Below are positions 28,405 to 37,544 of a DNA stretch of 64,000 bases, in pieces. The DNA comes from an uncultured Ruminococcus sp. GTDB taxonomy: Bacteria > Bacillota > Clostridia > Oscillospirales > Ruminococcaceae. The translations under genes were made by a program, and so were the position numbers. Every line of letters begins with the position of its first letter. Positions within the stretch are counted from its first letter, which is position 1. Below the pieces are notes generated by a model that saw only the letters and a program-made list of their open reading frames with translations, made no database searches and was not told the DNA's origin. The stretch is taken from contig CACZFN010000001.1 in NCBI GenBank assembly GCA_902780505.1, positions 62,001 to 126,000 on the forward strand. The letters are read 5' to 3'.

Positions 28405-29118
28405 TTATAATTTGTTACTTTGCACAATATTCGTTATGTCTTTTGGTACAAAATGCAAATAATCGGCAGATATCAAGTGCATTTCAATTCCGTCATAAAT
28501 ACCGTTTACAGACTTTGAATGTGTTATCGCACCATGAAGATGTCCATAATAACAAAGCTTGATATCATGCCTAAGCAGCACGTCAAAAATATCCACGTTT
28601 ATACTATCCGCATACACAGGCGGGTAATGAAGAAAAACAACAGGCTTCAGGCCCTGTTTTTTTGCACATTCAATAGATACTTCAAGCCTTTGCGCTTCAC
28701 GTTTTATGACCTTTGTATCCTCTGCCTTGCCGGTTTCGTTTATCCACCCGCGAGAACCGCATATGCCGATACCTTCATACTCAAAACAGTTATTATGAAG
28801 TATATTAAGCGTATCGAACCCGTTTGCCGCAAAAAAATCCTCCATTCTCTTACGTGAAGTCCAGAAATAATCATGATTTCCCTTTGAGATTATCTTTGTG
28901 CCGTTAAGCCTGTTTATAAAATCAAAATCGCTCTTTGACTGCTCTAAGTTCATGCCCCACGAGATATCGCCGGGAATAATAACTGTATCTTCGGGTTTTA
29001 CAAGGCTCTGCCAGTTTTCTTCAAGGCGCTCAGTATAATTATCCCACCCGCCGAAGATATCCATAGGCTTATTGACAGATGTTGACAAGTGCAGGTCTGC
29101 TATTACAAATAGTGACAA
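28405..29118 (-). CDS. Metallophosphoesterase (calcineurin-like)
   Basis: A 237-aa predicted cytoplasmic phosphoesterase of the family with the metal ligands in IADLHLS, PGDISWG, KGNHDYFW, FLHYPPVYA and YGHLHG. The start codon is TTG at 29118, eight bases after AAGGAGG. Proteins of this length and motif set are conserved in clostridia but the substrate is unknown. It stands alone between tig and DUF1540. Confidence 0.88.
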   Translation of the reverse strand: MSLFVIADLHLSTSVNKPMDIFGGWDNYTERLEENWQSLVKPEDTVIIPGDISWGMNLEQSKSDFDFINRLNGTKIISKGNHDYFWTSRKRMEDFFAANGFDTLNILHNNCFEYEGIGICGSRGWINETGKAEDTKVIKREAQRLEVSIECAKKQGLKPVVFLHYPPVYADSINVDIFDVLLRHDIKLCYYGHLHGAITHSKSVNGIYDGIEMHLISADYLHFVPKDITNIVQSNKL

Positions 29119-29301
29119 GCGCTAAACCTCCTTATTTAAAAAGCGTTCTTGTTCGGTGATCAGGGTTTATCAATGCCCACGCAGGAATACACACAAGCTT
29201 TATGATTATAAGGTCATAATGCTCTGCCACAGATAGTTTTAATGAATATGCAGCAAAAAAGTGTGCATAATAATAACACCAAAAATGAAAGGGTGTTAAA
29301 A

Positions 29302-29466
29302 ATGGACAAGCATATATTAAGCGGTGTAAACTGTGATGTAAAAAGCTGTATCTACAACAGAAGCGGCAAGGAATGCAGTGCAAGCTCAATAAAAGTTGAC
29401 AGCACTTGCAATGATCCGAGCAACTGTGATGAAACAGCTTGCAGAACATTTATAGGCCGTGATTAA
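29302..29466 (+). CDS. DUF1540 small Cys-rich protein
   Basis: A 54-aa protein matching DUF1540: LSGVNCDVKSCIYN, KECSASSIKVD, CNDPSNCDETACRTF, with seven Cys in family spacing. The start at 29302 follows AAAGGGTG; an ATG 20 codons upstream lacks an SD. DUF1540 proteins are common in endospore formers and their relatives. The Cys pattern suggests metal binding or disulfides. Function is unknown. Confidence 0.85.
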   Translation: MDKHILSGVNCDVKSCIYNRSGKECSASSIKVDSTCNDPSNCDETACRTFIGRD

Positions 29467-29480
29467 AGACAATACCTGCA

Positions 29481-29513
29481 AAGTCCCCGAACTTGTCGGG
29501 GACTTATTATTTT
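29481..29513 (+). terminator. Terminator after the DUF1540 gene
   Basis: AAGTCCCCGA / TCGGGGACTT stem with a 5-base loop, then ATTATTTTTAT. It separates DUF1540 (+) from convergent thrC (-). The minus strand has only a short T-run. Confidence 0.8.
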
Positions 29514-29515
29514 TA

Positions 29516-31006
29516 TCAGATACCAAGCGACTCAAAAATAAACTTCTTCATATCAGCCTTATCAATAGTCTTGTCAAATCTTACAGCTTTATTCTTCAGC
29601 CCCGCAAGGGATTCGGGTACAGGCAGTTTTGAGATCTCGGCGAGCTTATCCACCTTATCAAACTCGTCTTCGCCTGCGTCAGCACCTATAGCAGAAAGCA
29701 CACTGCCCGAGAACTTATAAGGAGAAGCCGTTGAAGCAATAACTGTAACTGTATCATCGCCTGTAGCCTTCTTGTAATCCTCATACACCTTGACAGCAAC
29801 TGCCGTATGTGTATCACAGGTGTATGAATACTTATCATATATTTCCTTAATAGTTGCCTTTGTCTGTTCATCATCACAGAAGCCTGCGCAGAATTCTTCC
29901 CTGAGCGCTTTCTTTACCTCGTCGCTCACTTCATATCTGCCGTCCTTTGCAAGGGCACCGAACCATTCTCTGATCTGTGCATCATTCTGACCGTTGAGAA
30001 GATAAAGAAGCCTTTCAAGGTTTGAAGAAATAAGGATATCCATAGAAGGTGAAATAGTTGTATGGAACTGCCTGTTCCTGTCATATATACCGGTATTGAT
30101 AAAATCGGTCAGAACATTATTTGCATTTGAAGCGCAGATAAGCTTATTTACAGGTACGCCCATTTTCTTGGCATAATAACCTGCAAGGATATTACCGAAG
30201 TTGCCTGTAGGAACTACGATATTGATAGGTTCACCGACATCTATCTGCTGTTCCTTGACAAGCTGGGCATATGTTGACACATAGTAAATGATCTGCGGTG
30301 CAAGTCTGCCCCAGTTTATTGAGTTTGCCGAGCTGAACATCATACCGTTATCGGCAAGTTCCTTACCTGTAGCCGCATCTGTAAAGATAGCCTTCACACC
30401 GTTTTGTGCATCATCAAAATTCCCCTTGATAGCGCAAACGCCGACATTAGAACCCTCCTGCGTTGTCATTTGCTTTTTCTGCATTGCAGAAACGCCGTCT
30501 TCGGGATAGAAAACTATAATAGATGTTCCCTCAACGTCTTTGAAGCCCTCAAGTGCCGCCTTACCCGTATCGCCGGAAGTTGCAACAAGTATGACAACCT
30601 TTTTATCAGTGCCTATCTTCTTGATCGATGTTGTAAGCAGATAAGGAAGTATCTGCAAAGCCATATCCTTGAAAGCACAAGTCGGCCCATGCCAGAGCTC
30701 AAGCATATATGTACCGTCAAAGAGATGTGCAAGCTCAGCAATATTCTCGCTGTCAAAATTCTTTGTATTGTATGCCCCGTCAACGCAGTATCTTATTTCT
30801 GCGCCGCTGAAATCTGTCAGGTATTTTGAAAACACAAACAGTGCCCTGTCAGCATAGCTGAGGTCACCCATCTGTCTTATCTCATCAAGTGTAAGTGCTG
30901 GTATCTCGCTTGGTACGAACAAACCGCCGTCTTCTGATATACCCTGTGCTATAGCCTGAGCCGAGGATACATTTACATTGCTGTTTCTTGTGCTTTTGTA
31001 GAACAT
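29516..31006 (-). CDS. thrC: Threonine synthase
   Basis: ThrC converts O-phosphohomoserine to threonine. The 496-aa PLP enzyme has the N-terminal YKSTRNSNVNVSS, the PLP-lysine segment HGPTCAFKDMALQ (Lys near residue 113), ATSGDTGKAALEGF and VPTGNFGNILAGYYAKKMG. The length fits the long bacterial/fungal type. The start follows AAAGGTGAAAG, 42 bases after yraN, and it may be the last gene of the lepB operon. Confidence 0.96.
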   Translation of the reverse strand: MFYKSTRNSNVNVSSAQAIAQGISEDGGLFVPSEIPALTLDEIRQMGDLSYADRALFVFSKYLTDFSGAEIRYCVDGAYNTKNFDSENIAELAHLFDGTYMLELWHGPTCAFKDMALQILPYLLTTSIKKIGTDKKVVILVATSGDTGKAALEGFKDVEGTSIIVFYPEDGVSAMQKKQMTTQEGSNVGVCAIKGNFDDAQNGVKAIFTDAATGKELADNGMMFSSANSINWGRLAPQIIYYVSTYAQLVKEQQIDVGEPINIVVPTGNFGNILAGYYAKKMGVPVNKLICASNANNVLTDFINTGIYDRNRQFHTTISPSMDILISSNLERLLYLLNGQNDAQIREWFGALAKDGRYEVSDEVKKALREEFCAGFCDDEQTKATIKEIYDKYSYTCDTHTAVAVKVYEDYKKATGDDTVTVIASTASPYKFSGSVLSAIGADAGEDEFDKVDKLAEISKLPVPESLAGLKNKAVRFDKTIDKADMKKFIFESLGI

Positions 31007-31048
31007 AATCTTTCACCTTTCAATCATTTATAATCAAGACCTTATGTC

Positions 31049-31411
31049 TTATTTACTTGCATCAAATGCGCTGACGTAGTATTTAAGCTTTGATATCCGT
31101 CCGCGCTCAAGTGTCACGACCGCCACATCAAATCTACAGCTTGCTTCTTCATCAAGCGATGCGTAAAATCTTTGAGCAGCATATATAAGGTGCTTTTTCT
31201 TGGAAGGAGTTATAGCCTCCTCCCCGCTTGTCAGAGCACCCGCCTTTCGTGTCTTTACTTCGACGAACGCATATATGTCATTCTTTTTTGCTATAATATC
31301 TATTTCACCGCCGCGAACGGTATAATTCCGCCTTACGATCTCATACCCGTTTCTTAAAAGGAAATCACATACCGCCTGTTCACCTGTATTGCCGATACTT
31401 CGTGTGGTCAT
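31049..31411 (-). CDS. YraN/UPF0102 family protein
   Basis: A 120-aa protein of the widespread UPF0102 family with a Holliday-junction-resolvase-like nuclease fold: GNTGEQAVCDFLLRNGYEIV, RGGEIDIIAKK and FVEVKTRK carry the conserved acidic and Lys residues. It overlaps the rnhB stop by four bases (ATGA). The rnhB-yraN pairing is common in Firmicutes. The biochemical role is unproven. Confidence 0.9.
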   Translation of the reverse strand: MTTRSIGNTGEQAVCDFLLRNGYEIVRRNYTVRGGEIDIIAKKNDIYAFVEVKTRKAGALTSGEEAITPSKKKHLIYAAQRFYASLDEEASCRFDVAVVTLERGRISKLKYYVSAFDASK

Positions 31412-32028
31412 ATACTGCCGCCATTTTTCTTTTCATAGTATTTTTTCAGGAAACTCGGCCTATGTATCGGGCTTTCACCATAGGCATCGATCATCTGGTA
31501 ATGAAGCTTTGTGCCATAGCCCTTATGCCTGGCAAACTGATACTCGGGGTATTGTTTATCCATCTGCATCATATACCTGTCCCTTGCGACCTTGGCAAGT
31601 ATCGAAGCCGCCGCCACCGACTGGCTTTTTGCATCGCCCCCAACAACTGTCATTGTCTTTACATCTTTAAGTTCAGGAGCTTTATTGCCGTCTATCACAG
31701 CAAGTTCCGGTCTTACATCAAGCTTTTCTACCGCACGTTTCATAGCAAGCATGGCACAGTTTAGGATATTAAGCTTTTCGATCTCCTCAACGCTTGCAGT
31801 GCATATAGCATAAGCCAAAGCTTTTTGAATTATTTCTTCATAGAGTTCTTCCCGTTTTTTTTCAGAAAGCTTTTTGCTGTCGTTTATACCCTCTATGAAC
31901 GTATCATCATCAAACACAACAGCCGCCGCATATACATCACCCGCAAGCGGCCCTCTGCCTGCTTCGTCACAGCCGCAGATGATCTTATACTCTTTTCTTA
32001 TTTCCCTGTCAAAATCAAAAAGTGTCAT
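31408..32028 (-). CDS. rnhB: Ribonuclease HII
   Basis: RNase HII removes RNA from RNA-DNA hybrids and misincorporated ribonucleotides. The 206-aa protein has the catalytic CDEAGRGPLAGDVYAAAVV motif, DSKKLSEKKREELYEEI, AVIDGNKAPEL and SILAKVARDRYM. The start at 32028, behind AAAGGAAAG, lies one base after the rbgA stop; the frame is open 24 codons further, within rbgA. Confidence 0.96.
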   Translation of the reverse strand: MTLFDFDREIRKEYKIICGCDEAGRGPLAGDVYAAAVVFDDDTFIEGINDSKKLSEKKREELYEEIIQKALAYAICTASVEEIEKLNILNCAMLAMKRAVEKLDVRPELAVIDGNKAPELKDVKTMTVVGGDAKSQSVAAASILAKVARDRYMMQMDKQYPEYQFARHKGYGTKLHYQMIDAYGESPIHRPSFLKKYYEKKNGGSI

Positions 32029-32029
32029 A

Positions 32030-32935
32030 TTACTTTCCTTTAAAGTCCGCAGGCTTTTCAAGTGAGAACCGCCCGATCTTTCCGCCGCGGAATTCATCAA
32101 GCACCATTACCGAGGTACGCTCTGTATCAATACCCCCGCCTTTTACAAGGAACCCACGTTTTTCACCTATTCTTTCAAGTATCTCAAAGCCCTTGACGCA
32201 GCCCTGCATTTCATCATCATTATCGGGTATATCACCTGTTGTTATCTTGTATCTTCCACAGAGTTCTTCTCTGTAGTTTTCATCAAGCATTTCAAGCAAA
32301 CGGCAGGCAAGGTATTCAGTATCCATTATCTGGTCTTTCACAGCACCCGTAAAAGCAAGCCGTTCGCCTACTCTTTTATCCTCAAACTTAGGCCACAGCA
32401 CGCCCGGCATATCAAGCAGTTCCATATTATTATCAAGAGTTACCCACTGCTTGCCTCTTGTGACACCCGGCCTGTCCTCGACCTTAGCACGCTTTGAACC
32501 TGCAAGCGAATTTATAAAAGAACTCTTCCCGACATTAGGCACCCCCACGATCATAAGTCTGACAGGTCTGCCCGTCATACCTTTTTCATTCCATTTTTTT
32601 ATATCGTCAGCAAGCAGTTCGTTAAGTGCTGCTGTAAACCTCTTGACATTCCTGCCGCTTTTACAATCAGTTGCAAGTGCAGGGATACCTTTTCTCCCAA
32701 AATACTCTATCCACATTGAATTGACAGTTTCATCAGCCGCATCGCTTTTATTGAGAAGTATGAGTCTTGGCTTGCCGCCGACAAGGTGATCCATTTCAGG
32801 GTTACGGCTTGAAAAAGGGATCCTTGCATCGATTATCTCAACAACGGCGTCAACGAGTTTGAGGTTGGATCTCATGATCCTCCTCGTCTTGGCCATATGT
32901 CCCGGAAACCATTGTATATCATATACCTCGCTCAC
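32030..32935 (-). CDS. rbgA: Ribosome biogenesis GTPase YlqF/RbgA
   Basis: RbgA is a circularly permuted GTPase needed for late 50S assembly. In the 301-aa protein the order is G4 (LLNKSD), G1 (VGVPNVGKSS) and G3 (LDMPGVLWPKF), which is the permuted layout. It begins IQWFPGHMAKTRR, diagnostic of the family. It starts 7 bases after the upstream signal peptidase gene. Confidence 0.95.
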   Translation of the reverse strand: MSEVYDIQWFPGHMAKTRRIMRSNLKLVDAVVEIIDARIPFSSRNPEMDHLVGGKPRLILLNKSDAADETVNSMWIEYFGRKGIPALATDCKSGRNVKRFTAALNELLADDIKKWNEKGMTGRPVRLMIVGVPNVGKSSFINSLAGSKRAKVEDRPGVTRGKQWVTLDNNMELLDMPGVLWPKFEDKRVGERLAFTGAVKDQIMDTEYLACRLLEMLDENYREELCGRYKITTGDIPDNDDEMQGCVKGFEILERIGEKRGFLVKGGGIDTERTSVMVLDEFRGGKIGRFSLEKPADFKGK

Positions 32936-32942
32936 TTTACCG

Positions 32943-33551
32943 TCACCCCTTTCGATCAGGTATGCCTATCCCCTTGCCGGTCGGCGAAAGGAACCGCAGC
33001 ACCGCCTTGCCTTCAATGTCACCGAGGTCAATAAGTCCTATTGCCCTGCTGTCAGTAGAGTCGTTCCTGTTATCACCGAGAACGAACACATACCCGACAG
33101 GTACAGTATAAACATAGCTCTCAGTGTTTTCATCAAAGAAGCTTTCACTGAAATGGTTTTCAGGATCTTTCATATCATGCTCAAGTATGTAAGGCTCGTC
33201 AAGTATATCATTCTCTGTAGGTTCCTTATCCCTGTCGCAGACATAAACTTTATCATTATTATAGTCAATAGTCACCTTCTGCCCCGAAACCGCGATCACA
33301 CGCTTGATTATCAGTTTTTCAAGCGCGTCGGAGCTTACAACTATGATATCCCCCTGCTTTGGAGTATAAAAAAGATTCCTGACTATAAGCATATCGCCGT
33401 CGCCGAGTGTGTTTTCCATCGACTTTCCGCTTACTGTCACAAGCTTCATAATAAAGGTGAAAAGTATCACCACAAAGAAAACAGCCGTCACAACAGTTTC
33501 AAGAAAATCAAGCAGCGTATCAGCAAGAGTTCCGCTTTTGCTTCCTTGCAT
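32943..33551 (-). CDS. lepB: Signal peptidase I (second of tandem pair)
   Basis: Type I signal peptidase, a membrane-anchored Ser-Lys protease that removes signal peptides outside the cell. One N-terminal membrane segment (residues 20-37), catalytic Ser44 in SGKSMENTL, Lys83 in LIIKRVIAV, and the box E segment VLGDNRNDSTDSR are present. Length is 202 aa. It lies 2 bases downstream of a second complete lepB, and both dyads are intact, so both are probably active. The insert between boxes D and E is longer here (CDRDKEPTENDILDEPY) than in its partner. Confidence 0.94.
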   Translation of the reverse strand: MQGSKSGTLADTLLDFLETVVTAVFFVVILFTFIMKLVTVSGKSMENTLGDGDMLIVRNLFYTPKQGDIIVVSSDALEKLIIKRVIAVSGQKVTIDYNNDKVYVCDRDKEPTENDILDEPYILEHDMKDPENHFSESFFDENTESYVYTVPVGYVFVLGDNRNDSTDSRAIGLIDLGDIEGKAVLRFLSPTGKGIGIPDRKG

Positions 33552-33553
33552 AC

Positions 33554-34129
33554 TCAGCCGACACTTCCTGCTTTGGAAACAGGGTATATCCTGAAAATTG
33601 CCTTGCCGAGTATATCATCATTATTCACAAGTCCGACTTTTGCATTACGGGAATCCGTCGAATGATTCCTGTTATCTCCCATTACAAAGACCTGACCGTC
33701 ACCGACTGTAAGGTCTTTGATAGCCCTGCCTTCCTCAAGGTATGTAAGTTCTTTGATATAGTCTTCTTTAAGCACTTCACCATTTACAGTCACTTCACCT
33801 TTAAGGAAATCTATTGATACAGTATCGCCGCCCACAGCAATAACGCGCTTGATTATTGTTTCGTTAAGCCCTTCGCTGTTAAGAACCACTATATCTCCCC
33901 TTTTAGGCGTATAGTTAAAATGCGTAAGGATAAGCCTGTCCCCGTCATGAAGGGTATCCTCCATAGAAGGGCCGTCCACCTGAACTATCCTGAATATAAA
34001 AGTAAACAGCAGTATAACGATAAAAATAGCAAATACAAACGATTCAAGCCATTCAATTATCTCATTAAAAACAACTTCCCCTATACTGCCTTTCTTTTTT
34101 TCGGTATTCTTCTTAGCGGTATCGTCCAT
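33554..34129 (-). CDS. lepB: Signal peptidase I (first of tandem pair)
   Basis: Like its neighbour: an acidic/basic cytoplasmic N terminus, one membrane segment at about residues 30-47, Ser55 in DGPSMEDTL, Lys94 in TIIKRVIAV and VMGDNRNHSTDSR. I chose the ATG at 34129 (191 aa); a GTG three codons upstream at 34138 is the alternative, the same GTG-ATA-ATA-ATG arrangement seen at addA. It is the first gene of the lepB-lepB-rbgA-rnhB-yraN operon. Confidence 0.94.
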   Translation of the reverse strand: MDDTAKKNTEKKKGSIGEVVFNEIIEWLESFVFAIFIVILLFTFIFRIVQVDGPSMEDTLHDGDRLILTHFNYTPKRGDIVVLNSEGLNETIIKRVIAVGGDTVSIDFLKGEVTVNGEVLKEDYIKELTYLEEGRAIKDLTVGDGQVFVMGDNRNHSTDSRNAKVGLVNNDDILGKAIFRIYPVSKAGSVG

Positions 34130-34170
34130 TATTATCACCAGTCTTAAAAATATTAGAAATAACCTTTTAT

Positions 34171-34199
34171 ATTATACCAAACTTATATAAAAAATTCAA
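34171..34199 (-). promoter_or_regulatory. Promoter of the lepB-rbgA-rnhB operon
   Basis: Minus-strand TTGAAT (34194-34199), 17-base spacer, TATAAT (34171-34176). Confidence 0.75.
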
Positions 34200-34274
34200 G
34201 TCGAAATACAAATATTCACCTTTTATACAGTTCTTGCCACTATACTTTTACATTTTATTAACAAATATGACAAT

Positions 34275-34304
34275 GAAAAAAGAGCCGACAGATATCGGCT
34301 CTTT
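34275..34304 (-). terminator. Terminator after rplS
   Basis: Minus-strand AAAGAGCCGA / TCGGCTCTTT stem, 6-base loop, T-run; 12 bases after the rplS stop. Confidence 0.88.
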
Positions 34305-34316
34305 ATCATCATCAAG

Positions 34317-34661
34317 TTATCTGATCGCTTCCTTGACTTTAGCTGCCTTACCAACTCTGCTTCTGAGATAGTAGAGCTTAGCGCGGCGGACTTTACCGGA
34401 TCTTACGATCTCTACCTTTTCAACTACAGGTGAATGTACAGGGAATACTCTTTCGATACCACAGCCGTGAGCAACTCTCCTTACAGTGAAGGTTTCATTG
34501 ATGCCGCCATGCTTCTTTGCGATAACAGTACCCTCAAATACCTGTATCCTTGACTTGTCGCCTTCAGTGATCCTTACGTGAACCTTTACTGTGTCACCGA
34601 CATTGATCACAGGCACTTCTTTTTTAAGGCTTGAGTTTGAAATAAGTTTTAAAGCATCCAC
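34317..34661 (-). CDS. rplS: 50S ribosomal protein L19
   Basis: L19 lies at the 30S-50S interface. The 114-aa protein matches throughout ([67 protein letters not shown]). The start codon is GTG at 34661, eight bases after AGGAGG. It is monocistronic, with its own promoter, leader and terminator, although rimM and trmD are frequent neighbours elsewhere. Confidence 0.97.
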   Translation of the reverse strand: MDALKLISNSSLKKEVPVINVGDTVKVHVRITEGDKSRIQVFEGTVIAKKHGGINETFTVRRVAHGCGIERVFPVHSPVVEKVEIVRSGKVRRAKLYYLRSRVGKAAKVKEAIR

Positions 34662-34805
34662 TTTAAATACCTCCTGTTATTTTCAGATATTCATACGCCC
34701 GCGTTGCCTTAAACGCATAAGCCAGAGGACTACCCGCTTTAATGTCTTCACCCTTACGGGCGGGGCACTAACTCTCGTCGGATATACCGACGGTAATTCA
34801 AATGC
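34662..34805 (-). promoter_or_regulatory. Probable L19 leader RNA
   Basis: About 140 bases of leader between promoter and rplS, with hairpins such as ACCGTCGG/CCGACGAG and GCCCCGCCCGTAAGGG. L19 leaders that bind their product are known in Firmicutes. I infer this from position and length and have not matched a model. Confidence 0.45.
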
Positions 34806-34811
34806 TTATAT

Positions 34812-34840
34812 ATTATACCATAATTTACTTTATGTTTCAA
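34812..34840 (-). promoter_or_regulatory. rplS promoter
   Basis: Minus-strand TTGAAA (34835-34840), 17-base spacer, TATAAT (34812-34817). It starts just downstream of the DUF2344 gene stop. Confidence 0.8.
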
Positions 34841-34847
34841 TATAGGA

Positions 34848-35564
34848 TCAAGTAAAATTTTCGCCTGTTTTTGTGATTATTTTTGTGCGTGTTGTATAAA
34901 TCTGTTCAAATTCCTCCCCTGCGTATTCCTTAAACCCGTCCATAAGCACAGATGTATTTATATTCTTATCATTGCCCGAAGGCAGGATAAGATCTGCAAC
35001 CGCAAAGCCGTCATCTTCCTTAATGCTTAAAAGCTTTACGTCGGGCTTGATATCTATATCTATTAACCCCTTTTTCTTTGAGCGCTTCTTTACATTTATC
35101 CGGTCCTGAGAAAGATAATCTTTAAAAAGCCCGCAGGTGTCCTTATCGTTCTTTAATTTAAAGCGGATGTTATACTGTGAAGCCGCTATATCCTTATGAT
35201 CCATAGCCGGCTCAGTCACCTTGTTAATACTAAGTCCCTCAGGCATAGCGGAATTTATACGTGTCATCAGTTCATCACTGTCCATACGTTCCGTAAGTGA
35301 TATATCCATGATCTCAACATCGCTTTCCGTACCAAGCGGCAATGCAAGCGGGAACATTATATAAAGTCTTGGGTTAAACCCCTGTGTATACCAGACAGGT
35401 ATCCTTGCCCTTTTGAATATGCGTGAAAATGTTCGCATCATATCAAGATGTGATATAAACCTTGCCCTGCCCTTTTTTGAAAACACAAGCCTGTAATCAT
35501 ATCGTTCTACCCTGAGTGCCATATTTTTGGGTGTAAGATTATTTGCCACAGTAAACGCCCCCAT
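34848..35564 (-). CDS. TIGR03936/DUF2344 radical-SAM-linked protein
   Basis: A 238-aa protein of the family always found with, or fused to, the TIGR03960 radical SAM enzyme. Diagnostic segments are YRLVFSKKGRARFISHLDMMRT and YTQGFNPRLYIMFPLALPLG. The ATG at 35564 overlaps the radical SAM stop by 26 bases and has a poor SD. A GTG at 35546 and the ATG at 35522 are alternatives, the latter close to the usual family N terminus. Role unknown; partner of the upstream gene in an RNA-related function is the common guess. Confidence 0.85.
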   Translation of the reverse strand: MGAFTVANNLTPKNMALRVERYDYRLVFSKKGRARFISHLDMMRTFSRIFKRARIPVWYTQGFNPRLYIMFPLALPLGTESDVEIMDISLTERMDSDELMTRINSAMPEGLSINKVTEPAMDHKDIAASQYNIRFKLKNDKDTCGLFKDYLSQDRINVKKRSKKKGLIDIDIKPDVKLLSIKEDDGFAVADLILPSGNDKNINTSVLMDGFKEYAGEEFEQIYTTRTKIITKTGENFT

Positions 35565-37386
35565 AGCTCTTATTTATGCCGCACCCTGAGCAGCCTTCCT
35601 TACAGTTGCGTGTAGTCTTTGCAAGGTGTGCTTTTTTGTTTTCATTTATCAGAAAACTTTTTGTAACAAGGTAATCAAGGTGATCCCACGGCATCAGTTC
35701 ATCATATTCACGCTTTCTGTTTGCATAAAAAGCCATATCAAGCCCACATTCATCAAACGCCTCACGCCACTTTGAAAAATCGAAGTGTTCGTTCCAGCCG
35801 TCAAGTTCACAGCCCTTTTTCCACGCCTGATATACAGCCTTTGACATACGTCTGTCACCCTTTGCAAGACAGGCTTCAAGTACAGACGTATCATCCTGAT
35901 GTGTTGAAAGCTTTATTTTTTTGGACCTTAATGCCTTTACAAGAAGCTTCTGCTTTCTGTCTATCTCCTCCGGGGTTGCCTGCGGTTCAAATTCAAACGG
36001 GGTAAAGGGCTTTGGAACAAAGGTAGCTGTTGATACCGATATCTGTATCGAGCCCCCGCGCAATTCTTTCGGTGTTTCAAAATACACATCAAGTATCTTA
36101 TGAGCAAGCTCGGCAATGCCCAAGATATCCTCGTCAGTTTCGGTAGGCAGACCGAGCATAAAATACAGCTTTACGGTAGTATACCCTCCCTCAAAGGCGG
36201 TCTTGCAGGTCGAAAGTATTTCGCTTTCGGTTATGTTTTTGTTTATAACATCGCGAAGCCTCTGGGTACCCGCTTCGCAGGCAAAGGTAAGTCCGCTTTT
36301 TCTTATCGTTTTAAGCCTTTCAAGAAGATCACTGCTGAAATTATCTATCCTCAGCGACGGAAGCGAAAGGCTGACATTTTCAAGGTCAGTATAATCAGCA
36401 AGTTCTTTTAAAAGCTGTGCTATCTTTGTATGGTCACTTGTGGAAAGAGAGGAAAGCGACACTTCATCATACCCGGTCTGCTCACAAAGGCACTTTGTTT
36501 CATTTTTTATTATGTCGATGCTCTTTTCACGAAAAGGCCTGTAAATAAACCCCGCCTGACAAAAACGGCAGCCCCTTATACAGCCGCGAAGAACTTCAAC
36601 AACACTTCTGTCATGCACTATACTTGTATAGGGAACGACAAAATAATCGGGAAAGAATACATTATCAAAATCAGCAATAACACGTTTTTTTATCTTAGGG
36701 GGGGCATCATCTGTATTGGGTTTAATACATTTAAGTGTTCCGTCCACGTTATATGTAACATCATAAAAAGAGGGCACATATATTCCCTCTATATGCGCTG
36801 CAAGATGTAAAAACTCCTCTTTGCTGCCGCCGCGTTTTTTGACCTCGTTATACAGATCCATAAGCTCAAGGTTTACTTCCTCGCCCTCGCCCAGAATAAA
36901 AATGTCGATAAAATCCGACATAGGTTCAGGGTTACAGACACAAGGGCCGCCCGCAACAACTATCGGCGCAAGCGCATGCCTGTCCTTTGCAAGCACAGGT
37001 ATGCGCGCAAGTTCAAGCATTGAAAGCACATTTGTATATGACAGCTCATATTGAAGTGTAAAACCGATCATATCAAATTCATAAAGCGGATCAAGGCTTT
37101 CAAGAGCATAAAGAGGTATATCATTATCTATAAGCACCTGTTTGTAGTCCTTTTCGGGCATAAAACAGCGTTCGCACCAGAAGTTTTCTCTTTCGTTTTT
37201 CAGGCTGTAGAGGATCTTCATGCCAAGATGTGACATACCGATATCATAAACATCAGGAAAGCAGAATGCAAACCTGACATCAATTTTTGACTTATCCTTA
37301 ACAACGCTGCCATGCTCACCGCCGATATAGCGTGCAGGTTTCTGAACATTCAAAAGCAGCTGTTCGATCTTTTCTTTATTTGTCAA
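35539..37386 (-). CDS. TIGR03960 family radical SAM protein with B12-binding-like N terminus
   Basis: A 615-aa enzyme. The N-terminal third resembles a cobalamin-binding domain (FAFCFPDVYDIGMSHLGMKIL, VVAGGPCVCNPEP, FILGEGEE), followed by a radical SAM domain with RGCIRGCRFCQAGF (CX3CX2C) and a C-terminal Cys-rich end (NCKEGCSGCGIN). I set the start at TTG 37386, 7 bases after GGAGGG; a frame to 37449 crosses the promoter. Its substrate is not known. In other Firmicutes the pair usually precedes rng and rplU-rpmA; here it precedes rplS. Confidence 0.9.
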   Translation of the reverse strand: MTNKEKIEQLLLNVQKPARYIGGEHGSVVKDKSKIDVRFAFCFPDVYDIGMSHLGMKILYSLKNERENFWCERCFMPEKDYKQVLIDNDIPLYALESLDPLYEFDMIGFTLQYELSYTNVLSMLELARIPVLAKDRHALAPIVVAGGPCVCNPEPMSDFIDIFILGEGEEVNLELMDLYNEVKKRGGSKEEFLHLAAHIEGIYVPSFYDVTYNVDGTLKCIKPNTDDAPPKIKKRVIADFDNVFFPDYFVVPYTSIVHDRSVVEVLRGCIRGCRFCQAGFIYRPFREKSIDIIKNETKCLCEQTGYDEVSLSSLSTSDHTKIAQLLKELADYTDLENVSLSLPSLRIDNFSSDLLERLKTIRKSGLTFACEAGTQRLRDVINKNITESEILSTCKTAFEGGYTTVKLYFMLGLPTETDEDILGIAELAHKILDVYFETPKELRGGSIQISVSTATFVPKPFTPFEFEPQATPEEIDRKQKLLVKALRSKKIKLSTHQDDTSVLEACLAKGDRRMSKAVYQAWKKGCELDGWNEHFDFSKWREAFDECGLDMAFYANRKREYDELMPWDHLDYLVTKSFLINENKKAHLAKTTRNCKEGCSGCGINKSYGGVYCGK

Positions 37387-37426
37387 TAGAGTACCCTCCG
37401 TGATATAATGATATTTACTTATTATC

Positions 37427-37432
37427 ATTATA
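37427..37432 (-). promoter_or_regulatory. -10 box of the radical SAM/DUF2344 operon
   Basis: Minus-strand TATAAT; with 17-base spacing the -35 would be TGGACT. Confidence 0.5.
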
Positions 37433-37544
37433 CCATAAAAAAGAGGCAAAGTCCAGCATATAATATTAACTTTTCAGGCAGCACCGGCGGTTGTACGGTC
37501 TTGCATTTATCATCAATAAACACAAAACGCACAATACTATTTGC

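Noticed and set aside
29132-29449. Minus-strand 105-codon frame rich in Cys and His
   Set aside because: It is antisense to the DUF1540 gene, whose Cys codons create the composition.
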